In this document: piece by piece, positions 44,890 through 52,493 of the stretch | Position numbering within the stretch: position 1 is the stretch's first letter | Layout: each line of letters starts with the position of its first letter | Assembly: GCA_036267155.1 (NCBI GenBank) | Contig: DATAWP010000066.1 | Coordinates: 62,001 to 126,000 of the forward strand | Length of the DNA: 64,000 bases | From: PALSA-1353 sp036267155 | Lineage (GTDB): Bacteria; Planctomycetota; Phycisphaerae; Tepidisphaerales; Tepidisphaeraceae | Direction: 5' to 3' | Made by a program: the position numbers and the translations under genes | Notes under the pieces: model-generated | Databases searched by the model: none | Seen by the model: the letters and a program-made list of their open reading frames with translations, nothing else | Told to the model about the DNA's origin: nothing

Positions 44890-46689
44890 CTAAGCCGTGC
44901 CCGCTTCCATCGGGGATTTCGGGAACCTCAGCGGCTCGATCTCCAACATCTTTCCGGCCTTGATCGCCTCGACCTGCTCGTCCGTGATATTCTCGGGCAG
45001 GACCATCGGAGTCGTCTCCGGGTAGCCCATGAGGCCCATTTCTGGCAGATCCAGACCGGCGATTTCGGTCTTGGCGGACACGCGGTTGCCACCGACGATC
45101 CAACCCGTGATGACGAAGAACATGCCGCCCACGATCACGTTCCAGCTAATGTTGACCGCCACTTCGATGGCCTGTGACGCGAACTGTTTCATCTGATGGT
45201 CACCGTAGAAAAGACCCCATACTCCGGTGGCGACTCCGTTGTAGCCGGCGTAGTGGCCGTCGGCGAAAAGACCGACGGACAGAACGCCCCAGGCGCCGCA
45301 ACTGCCATGGACGCTGATCGCGCCCACCGGGTCGTCGATGCCGATCTTATCGAAGAAGAACACACTCAGGACGACCAGCACGCCGGCAACAGCGCCGATC
45401 CAAAACGCGCCGCAGGGAGTTACAAAGCCGGACGGAGCGGTAATCGCCACCAAGCCGGCCAGCAGTCCGTTGCACATCATCGCCGGATCGGGTTTCTTGG
45501 TCGGTCCGAACCACCACATGAACAGAACCGCAGACATGGTCGCGCTCATGCCTGCGAGCATCGTGTTGGTGGCGACAATCCCGATTCGGTTGTCGCTGGA
45601 AGCCAACGAGCTGCCGGGATTGAACCCGAACCAGCCGAACGCGAGGATGAATGTTCCAAGCTGCACCATTGGAATATTGTGCGGCGGGATCGGGTTGACG
45701 AGCTTCCCATTCTTGTCCCATTTACCCAGGCGCTTCCCAAGCAGGATCGACGTGATGAGCGCCAAGGCTCCGCCCTGAAGATGGACGACGCCGGAGCCGG
45801 CGTAATCGCAGGCGCCGTTGCCCAGGCCCCAGTTTTGTCCCATCTGCGCCAGCCAGCCGCCGCCCCAGACCCAGCATCCGAAGATCGGATAGGTGATGGC
45901 GCCGATGAACAAGCTGAACACAAAGAAGCTCTTGAAGCTCCACCGTTCGGCGCAGGCGCCCGTGACGATCGTCGCGGTGGTGTCCATGAACACCATCTCG
46001 AACAAGAACCAGACCGCCGCGGCCGCGTCATAACCTTGGCCGGTCAAGAAGAATCCAGTATGACCGCACAGGCCCCAGAAATGGGCGTTGGCGCCCGTGC
46101 CGGTGGTGAAACCCCACATTTGGTTCAGTGAGGGAATCGTGCCCAACTGGCCCGGGCCGCCCAGCGCTCCGGTGCCGTTGGCGCCGCCGCACATGAAGGC
46201 AAATCCGCAAACGAAGAAGCCGAACATGCCGATGGCGTAGATCATGAAGTTCATGCTCATCGTGTGGGCGGCGTTCTTGCCGCGGATCAAGCCTGTTTCA
46301 ACCAATGCGAAACCTGCCTGCATGAACATAACCAGATAACCGCAGACCAGCGTCCAGACGATGTTGACGGAGTAAAGCGCCTTGGAGACGTTGGGAGCCA
46401 GGCTCGTGGCATTGGGCGTGTCGGTGGGATTCCCTTTTTCGTCATTGTACGGATGCCAAACGCCCTTGCTGTCCGTCCCGCCTCCCGTCCAGCCGGGCAA
46501 CCCCGCATTTGGCGTGATCAGCGAATTGTCGCCGCCGGTGGCTCCCGACGAGTCCGCGTGCGGCGCATCAACAGGCTGCGTTGACTGCCCATTGACTGTC
46601 AAAGGGCCGCACATCAGCAGCAGCGCGAAGACCGCAGTACATGGCAAAAACCAGGAACGCCATCGTCCCACCGAATGAAGAAGCTTCAT
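44890..46689 (-). CDS. amt: Ammonium transporter (Amt family)
   Basis: About 599 residues. ATG 46689 (AGGGTGA upstream) begins a signal-like segment (FLPCTAVFALLLMCGPLTV) and an exported Gly/Asp-rich stretch before the 11-helix Amt core, which is longer than usual. Core motifs are FMQAGFALVETGLIRGKN, DTTATIVTGACAERWSFKSF, CDYAGSGVVHLQGGALAL, FGWFGFNPGSSLA (pore region), GAFWIGAVAGVLVV and DDPVGAISVHGSCGAWG with the pore His. The C-terminal tail ends in a 60-residue cytoplasmic extension. PII downstream fits the classical GlnK-Amt gating pair. A sigma-54 promoter lies about 135 bases upstream. Confidence 0.95.
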   Translation of the reverse strand: MKLLHSVGRWRSWFLPCTAVFALLLMCGPLTVNGQSTQPVDAPHADSSGATGGDNSLITPNAGLPGWTGGGTDSKGVWHPYNDEKGNPTDTPNATSLAPNVSKALYSVNIVWTLVCGYLVMFMQAGFALVETGLIRGKNAAHTMSMNFMIYAIGMFGFFVCGFAFMCGGANGTGALGGPGQLGTIPSLNQMWGFTTGTGANAHFWGLCGHTGFFLTGQGYDAAAAVWFLFEMVFMDTTATIVTGACAERWSFKSFFVFSLFIGAITYPIFGCWVWGGGWLAQMGQNWGLGNGACDYAGSGVVHLQGGALALITSILLGKRLGKWDKNGKLVNPIPPHNIPMVQLGTFILAFGWFGFNPGSSLASSDNRIGIVATNTMLAGMSATMSAVLFMWWFGPTKKPDPAMMCNGLLAGLVAITAPSGFVTPCGAFWIGAVAGVLVVLSVFFFDKIGIDDPVGAISVHGSCGAWGVLSVGLFADGHYAGYNGVATGVWGLFYGDHQMKQFASQAIEVAVNISWNVIVGGMFFVITGWIVGGNRVSAKTEIAGLDLPEMGLMGYPETTPMVLPENITDEQVEAIKAGKMLEIEPLRFPKSPMEAGTA

Positions 46690-46821
46690 AGACTCACCCT
46701 GATCCAAGAATGACCACCGAGATCGGGGCCGAACACTCGGCCAACCGTACTTAGAAAAACGTGCCCTGATGAGAAGCATCCATGCCGGCGCAATCGCTCT
46801 CATTCCGTTGCGGGCGCTTTG

Positions 46822-46836
46822 GCAAAGCGAGTGCCA
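46822..46836 (-). promoter_or_regulatory. Sigma-54 (RpoN) promoter of amt
   Basis: On the minus strand TGGCAC-TCGCT-TTGC, an exact match to the -24/-12 consensus TGGCAC-N5-TTGC. It is oriented toward amt with a predicted leader of about 120 bases. Nitrogen-regulated amt-glnK genes classically use this promoter type. It implies that the host has RpoN and an activating AAA+ regulator. Confidence 0.8.
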
Positions 46837-47154
46837 TGATTTGGACTTCGTGTGAACCAAGGACCAACCGACCGTGGCCCGGCGGATTCACTGATTGAAT
46901 CGACAGTTGACAGGCAAACCCGTTTTGGATGCGCGCGGATCATGCACGGGCGGGACAAGCTCCCGGCGGCACCAACTTGGCCGAATCGTGCCGGCAAACT
47001 CACCGAGGGAATGATCCCATCGTTTTGCCGGATCACCTCGGTATTTTGGAAAGACCGCGCGATCCAATGCCCGAAGGCCGCAGACTGATGGTGCGCCCCC
47101 CTTGCCGGCGTGCCTTTCGCGGTCTAAAGCCGTTGATCGCTTGATTATTAGTCA

Positions 47155-47247
47155 CAGAAGCCTATAAACTGAGCTAGGCAGATCAAAAGATTGACTTTTT
47201 GCAAGCGCAAATAATAGAGGTGGTAATGACCAGCTAGCAGGCTTCTG
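47155..47247. ncRNA. Possible structured RNA or leader element
   Basis: CAGAAGCCT (47155-47163) pairs with AGGCTTCTG (47239-47247). GCTAG (47173-47177) then pairs with CTAGC (47234-47238), stacking directly on one side. An internal hairpin TTTGC-AAGC-GCAAA follows. The segment is AT-rich compared with its surroundings. It may equally be a DNA regulatory site. Confidence 0.25.
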
Positions 47248-47575
47248 CTCGCCCGATTTTGGGCAAAAAAGGATGTGCAGAGGGTATTCGCCTGTTTAGT
47301 GCGCACCGCCTCAATCCGCTGAGGAGCGCACCTAACTCACAGACCCACCGCGACCAAACCTCGACCCGATTCACTTATGGCCGGTCGAACCGGCCGGCAC
47401 TGCGTAACATTCGGTCGGAATTTAACTTAGCGATCGAACTCGCCCGTCGCTCGTCGGTGAGTTTTCCGAATCGTGCATCCGGCCGATGCTGGCAGCTCAA
47501 GAACGGTATTCGCTTTGCATCCCACAAAGCGCGCACGCGAACAGTGTGCCCACCGGAGAGTCACCGCAAAGAATC

Positions 47576-48970
47576 ATGTCAGAAACACGCTTGGAATTAC
47601 GGGCGCTGCGCATTCTCGTAATCGATGACGAGGAGCACATCCGATTCGCCTTGAGCATGTGCCTGGAAACCGACGGGCACAAAGTCGTGGTCGTGGGAAC
47701 GATCGAAGCCGCCCTGGAAGAAACCGCGCGCCAGGCATTTGATCTGATCTTTCTCGACGTTCGTCTCGGGACGCGCAACGGTCTGGACTATATACAGTCG
47801 TTGTTGGAGGAAAATCCGTGGGCGCGGATTATCGTCATCACGGCCTACGCATCCATCGACACCGCGGTGGAGGCGATGAAGAGGGGGGCCAGCGATTATC
47901 TCTCCAAACCGTTTGAGCCTGCTCAGCTCACCCTTTTGACCCGAAAGGTAGCGGAGCGGCGTCTGCTGGAGCGAAAGGTTGAAGCGCTGCAAAAAACTCT
48001 TGGCTCGATGGATCCCGAGGCGGATTTTCCAGCGTCCAGCCCGATCTGGCGCGAATCAATTGAATTCGCCCGCCGAGTTGCAACGGCCAATTCGCCGGTG
48101 CTGATTCGCGGTGAAGCCGGCACGGGCAAAGGACGCCTGGCGAGCGCGATCCATGACTGGAGCACGCGCGCCGCCGGACCATTCGCGTCGATCTCCTTCG
48201 CCGGACAATCGATCGACGCCCTGGAGGTGGAACTGTTCGGCTCCGGTCCGGAAATCGGAGGAAAAATCGGAGCGATCGCGTTTTGCCATGGCGGAACGCT
48301 GCTCATTGACGAAATCGGCGGCATGCCGATGCGGCTTCAGCCGAAGCTGCTCACCGTCATTCGCGACCGCGAGTTTGAAAAACAGGATCAGTTCATCCGC
48401 CGCCCCGCGGATGTCCGTATCATCGCCACCACCAGCGTCGATCTTCAGCCCGCTGTTGAAGCGGGAAAATTCCGCGGCGATTTGATGATGGCGATCAGCG
48501 TTGCCCAGGTGGATATTCCAGCCTTGCGCGAACGATCCGAAGATACATTGTTGCTGGCCGAGCGTTACCTGGCGTATTTCATCCGCGAGCATCCTAAGGC
48601 GATCGCCGGCTTTGACCGCGATGCCAGCTTTGTGCTGAAGAAGCATTCATGGCCCGGCAACGCGAGGGAACTGCGAAACGTCGTCGAGCGGGCCGTACTC
48701 GCCTGCGACGGCGAATTGATCGGATTGGACCATTTGCCTCCGGACCTGATGAATACCGCCTTCAAAGGAACGGCTGCCGCGAATGGCGGTTATAAGATCG
48801 GCGACCTGGTTCCTCTGGAGGTCATCGAGGAGGCGCATATTCAGCAAGTGCTGGCGTCGGTGAAAACCATTCGAAGGGCCGCCGCCGTTCTCGGACTCAA
48901 CGCCAGCGCCCTGTGCCGCCGGCTGAAACGCGCGAAAACGGAGGGACAGCATGACGAGCTTGCGCAATAG
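47576..48970 (+). CDS. NtrC/AlgB-type response regulator lacking the GAFTGA motif
   Basis: 464 residues: receiver (1-125; phospho-acceptor Asp61 in LIFLDVRLG), AAA+ domain (about 155-390) with Walker A GEAGTGKG (179-186), Walker B TLLIDEIG, and WPGNARELRNVVERA. A Fis-type HTH at the C-terminus has TIRRAAAVLGLNASALCRRL. Between ELFG and GGTLLIDEIG the sigma-54-contacting loop GAFTGA is missing and the segment is about 12 residues short (SGPEIGGKIGAIAFCH). Sensor residues in FRGDLMMAIS are also altered. It may therefore act as a DNA-binding regulator without sigma-54 activation. The stop overlaps the start of a ruined kinase gene. Confidence 0.88.
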   Translation: MSETRLELRALRILVIDDEEHIRFALSMCLETDGHKVVVVGTIEAALEETARQAFDLIFLDVRLGTRNGLDYIQSLLEENPWARIIVITAYASIDTAVEAMKRGASDYLSKPFEPAQLTLLTRKVAERRLLERKVEALQKTLGSMDPEADFPASSPIWRESIEFARRVATANSPVLIRGEAGTGKGRLASAIHDWSTRAAGPFASISFAGQSIDALEVELFGSGPEIGGKIGAIAFCHGGTLLIDEIGGMPMRLQPKLLTVIRDREFEKQDQFIRRPADVRIIATTSVDLQPAVEAGKFRGDLMMAISVAQVDIPALRERSEDTLLLAERYLAYFIREHPKAIAGFDRDASFVLKKHSWPGNARELRNVVERAVLACDGELIGLDHLPPDLMNTAFKGTAAANGGYKIGDLVPLEVIEEAHIQQVLASVKTIRRAAAVLGLNASALCRRLKRAKTEGQHDELAQ

Positions 48971-49311
48971 ACTCTGGCTGGGGTTACTGCGATTCCATGA
49001 AGGAATCTCTCGATCAACTCAACGCGCATGCCCAAAGGATGGTGTGGGAGAAACCAAACTCGCTCAAAGTTGATGTCTCCAGGCTGGAATCGCAATTCGA
49101 GGACAGCCTTCACGCGCAGTTGAACAACTGCACACTTCCCGGAGAACGGGCGGCAAGCCAACCTCTCGCGGAATGGTGCCTGGGGCTTTCCATAACCAAA
49201 AACATCATCGTATCGCACCGCGGCCAGATCGATTTCGCATGCCCTGTTGGCGGCGGCACGATTTTTCGGTTTCAATTACCATCAGTATGTCAGCTCGCTC
49301 CGGTGACCTAG
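48951..49311 (+). pseudogene. Remnant of the partner sensor histidine kinase
   Basis: ATG at 48951, overlapping the regulator stop, starts MTSLRNRLWLGLLRF, the usual cytoplasmic start plus first helix of a kinase of this type. The frame then shifts. In another frame the end of an HATPase domain is seen: CLGLSITKNIIVSHRGQIDF and GGGTIFRFQLP (G2 box and final strands). The HAMP/sensor, His-box and N box are gone, so well over 1 kb was lost. It cannot encode an active kinase. Confidence 0.75.
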
Positions 49312-49340
49312 AGCGAGGCCCGGGACTAAAGATTTTTTCC

Positions 49341-50912
49341 ATGGATCGCGACACGTCAATCAGGCGATTGCTCGCGCGCGATGGCCCCTGGGACATGGGG
49401 GTCATCGGCGGCGGGGCGACCGGCGTGGGTATCGCCGTCGACGCCGCCTCGCGCGGGTATTCCGTTTGCCTTCTGGAGCAAAGTGATTTTGGCAAAGGCA
49501 CCTCCAGCCGGTCCACCAAGCTTGTCCACGGCGGGGTTCGCTATCTCCAGCAGGGCAATATCTCACTGGTCATGGAGGCCCTCAAAGAACGGGGCATCCT
49601 CCGCCAGAACGCGCCGCACCTCGTCCACGACCTCGCGTTCATCGTGCCGAATTACGTCTGGTGGGAGGCTCCGTTTTACGGCATCGGCATGAAGGTCTAC
49701 GACATGCTCGCCGGCCGCTTCGGGTTCGGGAAATCGCGGCAATTGTCCAAGGACGAGGTGCTGCAGCGCATCCCCACCCTCGAGCAGGACGGCCTCCGCG
49801 GAGGCGTTCTTTACTACGACGGCCAGTTCGACGACTCCCGCCTCCTCATCGACTTGGCTCAGACCGCCGATCAGCAAGGCGCGGTATTGCTGAACTACGC
49901 CCGCGTCATCGGCCTGACGCATGACCCTGACGGCTTCTTGGACGGGCTTGTCTTCGACGACATGGAGACCGGCGCCCGCCACACCCTCGCCGCCCGTTGC
50001 GTGATCAACGCCACCGGCGCTTTCAGCGACTCGGTCCGCAGGATCGACGATCCTCGCGCCGCGCCGATAATCGCCCCCAGTCAGGGCGTCCACCTCGTGC
50101 TGGACCGTTCCTTCATCCCAGGCGACTCAGCCATCATGGTCCCCCGAACCAGTGACGGAAGGGTGATGTTCGCAATTCCCTGGCATCGCCACGCACTCGT
50201 CGGGACGACGGACACACCGATCACGGACGTGACTCTGGAACCGGTTGCCATGGAGGAAGAGATCGACTTCATCCTGGAGACGGCCTCGCAGTATCTGGCC
50301 AAGCGCCCCTCGCGCGATGATGTCCTGAGCGTCTTCGCGGGAATCAGGCCGCTGGTCAAGGCGTCGGATGCGACCAACACCGCCGCCTTATCCCGGGAGC
50401 ATACGATTCTCGTCGCCCAAAGTGGGCTGTTGACGATCGCCGGCGGCAAATGGACGACATACCGGAAGATGGCCGAGGACTGCGTGGACCAGGCCGCCAC
50501 GCTGGCCAAGCTGGACGACCGCCCCTGTGTTACGCGGGGGCTGAACATTCACGGCTATCACCAACACGCCGAGCAGTTCGGTGACCTGAGCTACTACGGT
50601 TCCGACGCCCCGGCCATCCGCGAGCTGATGGACGCCGACCCGGCGTTGCGCCGCCAGTTGCACGACGCTCTGCCGATTTGCGCCGCCCAAGTTATCTGGG
50701 CGGCCCGCCAGGAGATGGCCCGCACCGTGGACGACGTGCTGGCCCGCCGCACCCGTGCCCTGCTGCTCAACGCCGCCGCGGCGATCGCCATGGCCGGCGA
50801 CGTGGCCCGGCTCCTGGCCGCCGAACTCGGACGCGACGAGCAATGGCAGCGCGACCAGGTCGCCGCGTTTACCTCGATCGCGCAGAACTACCTGATCTCC
50901 CGGACCCGGTAG
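49341..50912 (+). CDS. glpD: FAD-dependent glycerol-3-phosphate dehydrogenase
   Basis: It oxidises sn-glycerol-3-phosphate to dihydroxyacetone phosphate and passes electrons to the quinone pool at the inner membrane. 523 residues. The FAD-binding Rossmann motif is MGVIGGGATGVGIAVDAASR (residues about 19-38), followed by GKGTSSRSTKLVHGGVRYLQ, the INATGAFSDSVR segment and FAGIRPLVK. ATG 49341 begins just before the FAD motif; the longer frame belongs to the kinase remnant. Its last 38 codons and the stop are duplicated 1.5 kb downstream (52326-52439). No glpK or glpF is seen nearby. Confidence 0.95.
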   Translation: MDRDTSIRRLLARDGPWDMGVIGGGATGVGIAVDAASRGYSVCLLEQSDFGKGTSSRSTKLVHGGVRYLQQGNISLVMEALKERGILRQNAPHLVHDLAFIVPNYVWWEAPFYGIGMKVYDMLAGRFGFGKSRQLSKDEVLQRIPTLEQDGLRGGVLYYDGQFDDSRLLIDLAQTADQQGAVLLNYARVIGLTHDPDGFLDGLVFDDMETGARHTLAARCVINATGAFSDSVRRIDDPRAAPIIAPSQGVHLVLDRSFIPGDSAIMVPRTSDGRVMFAIPWHRHALVGTTDTPITDVTLEPVAMEEEIDFILETASQYLAKRPSRDDVLSVFAGIRPLVKASDATNTAALSREHTILVAQSGLLTIAGGKWTTYRKMAEDCVDQAATLAKLDDRPCVTRGLNIHGYHQHAEQFGDLSYYGSDAPAIRELMDADPALRRQLHDALPICAAQVIWAARQEMARTVDDVLARRTRALLLNAAAAIAMAGDVARLLAAELGRDEQWQRDQVAAFTSIAQNYLISRTR

Positions 50913-50915
50913 CCC
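50802..50915 (+). repeat. 114-bp direct repeat, copy 1 (3' end of glpD)
   Basis: It covers the last 37 glpD codons, the stop and three bases. It is about 95% identical (6 differences) to 52326-52439. The native coding role shows that this is the source copy. Confidence 0.9.
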
Positions 50916-51078
50916 GCATCGCCCTGTCATAACGAAAAACTTTTGACGCAGAAACCGCATCGCGTCCACTTGCATCGAATGCATTTGCAATCGAATCTCT
51001 TTGTTACCCCGGCCTTGGCGCGTTAGAATTACGTTCGCGCATCGAGGTATGCATCCGGAGGACGCGGGGAGAATATTT

Positions 51079-52419
51079 GTGCAATCGAATTGGAGCGGGA
51101 GAAGATTGGCTCGGTTGCGTTGCGCCTTCGTCGCGCTGGCGATGGGCGGAGCGCTTGCGACGAGCGCGGCGCCGGCGCGGGCCGATTTCACCTTCAAATC
51201 TCTGGCGAATTTTGAGCTCACCAACGGGTCAGAACCCGGCGGCACCATCATCGAAGATACCTCCGGGAATTTGTTCGGAGTTACTGGAAACTGGCCCAGC
51301 GCAACCATGGGTTCCATCTATGAATTGCCCGCCGGATCCAGCACCATCTCCACGCTCGCCGCTTTCAATGGCGGCAACGGCTCGGAGCCCTCGAATCTCG
51401 ACGTCGACAACAATGGAAACTTTTTCGGCACGACCTACGCCGGCGGCAGCAGCGGCGGCGGAACCGTCTTCAAGCTGCCGGCCGGTAGCTCCACCATCTC
51501 CCCGATCGTGTCCTTCACGGGGCCCAACGGCAGCGGCCCACGGGATCAAAGCTTCATCACCGACTCGGCCGGGGACATCTTCGGTACCACCTACAAGGGC
51601 GGTAGCGGTTACGGCACGGTCTTCGAGCTCCCTGCCGGGAGTAACCAGATTTCGCCCATCGCGACGTTCAACAACTCCAACGGGTCCGGTCCCCTCGCCA
51701 TGGCCATGGACAAATCGGGCAATATTTTCGGCGTGACACAGTACGGCGGGCAGTACGGCATCGGAACGGTTTTTGAAGTCCCGGCCGGAACCCACACCAT
51801 CTCCACCATCCTATCATTCGGTTCGGATCCCGATCTCGGTCAGTTTCCGACAGACCTGATCCTCGACTCCAACGGAAACCTATACGGCTCAACGAACATC
51901 GGCGGACCAAACATCGATGGGAGTGTCTTCAAACTGGCCGCGGGGACTTATGCCCCGACGTTGCTGGCCTCGTTCGGAGGTTATTCGATTCCCAATCTCG
52001 GATATCCCGATCACCTTCTCCTCGATCCAGCCGGCGATTTGTTCGGCACAAGCCTGCTCGGCGGCCAGTACGTCGAAGGTTCCATCTGGGAAGTCCCGGC
52101 AGGCACGCAAACCTTAATCACGCTTCATTCATTCGACTCCGGCGACGGCGCCGATCCCGATGCCCTCAGCCTCGGCGCCCACGGCAACCTCTTCGGCGCA
52201 ACCGAATGGGGCGGCGACACGTCGCTGAACAACGGCACCGGCGAGGGAACGTTATTTGAGTTGTCGCCCGTTGTCCCCGAACCGGCGTCAGTCGCGCTCC
52301 TCGTCGCCTCAGTGGCGGTGGGACTGTGGCGCGGCTCCTGGCCGCGGAACTCGGACGCGACGAGCAATGGCAGCGCGACCAAGTCGCCGCGTTCACGTCG
52401 ATCGCGCAGAACTACCTGA
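51079..52419 (+). CDS. Exported GloVer-repeat protein with PEP-type C-terminus
   Basis: 446 residues from GTG 51079 (GGGGAG before it); ATG 51049 is an alternative. The signal peptide is LRCAFVALAMGGALATSAA ending ARA. About seven tandem beta-propeller-like repeats follow, each with D..GNLFGTT..GG..GTVF.LPAGS..IS (TIGR03803 type). The C-terminus has VPEPASVALLVASVAVGLW, the PEP-CTERM sorting signal. Instead of the usual short basic end it carries 30 more residues (SWPRNSDATSNGSATK and a Arg/Ser-rich end). Those are encoded by the duplicated glpD 3' end read in another frame. Confidence 0.85.
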   Translation: MQSNWSGRRLARLRCAFVALAMGGALATSAAPARADFTFKSLANFELTNGSEPGGTIIEDTSGNLFGVTGNWPSATMGSIYELPAGSSTISTLAAFNGGNGSEPSNLDVDNNGNFFGTTYAGGSSGGGTVFKLPAGSSTISPIVSFTGPNGSGPRDQSFITDSAGDIFGTTYKGGSGYGTVFELPAGSNQISPIATFNNSNGSGPLAMAMDKSGNIFGVTQYGGQYGIGTVFEVPAGTHTISTILSFGSDPDLGQFPTDLILDSNGNLYGSTNIGGPNIDGSVFKLAAGTYAPTLLASFGGYSIPNLGYPDHLLLDPAGDLFGTSLLGGQYVEGSIWEVPAGTQTLITLHSFDSGDGADPDALSLGAHGNLFGATEWGGDTSLNNGTGEGTLFELSPVVPEPASVALLVASVAVGLWRGSWPRNSDATSNGSATKSPRSRRSRRTT

Positions 52420-52439
52420 TCCCCCGGACCCGGTAGCCC
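52326..52439 (+). repeat. 114-bp direct repeat, copy 2 (duplicate of glpD 3' end)
   Basis: Same sequence as 50802-50915 with six substitutions and no gaps. It overlaps the last 31 codons of the GloVer protein, offset by +2 from the glpD frame, and ends at the same distance past the copied glpD stop. Confidence 0.9.
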
Positions 52440-52458
52440 CGGATGTACATCCGGGGCT
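52435..52458. terminator. 24-bp perfect palindrome
   Basis: AGCCCCGGATGT followed by its exact reverse complement. It is placed between the convergent GloVer and DUF748 genes, so it can act as a bidirectional transcript end, though there is no T-run and no loop. Confidence 0.5.
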
Positions 52459-52493
52459 TGGAGGCCACGCGCACTTTAAAAATGTAATCCGTA

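Larger units (their letters stand above)
46690..47575. other. 886-bp divergent intergenic region between amt and the regulator
   Basis: It contains the sigma-54 promoter of amt (46822-46836) and a possibly structured segment (47155-47247). A candidate TTGACT/TAATAG promoter for the regulator lies around 47192-47217, with a spacer of only 15. Short open frames here lack any support. Confidence 0.5.
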
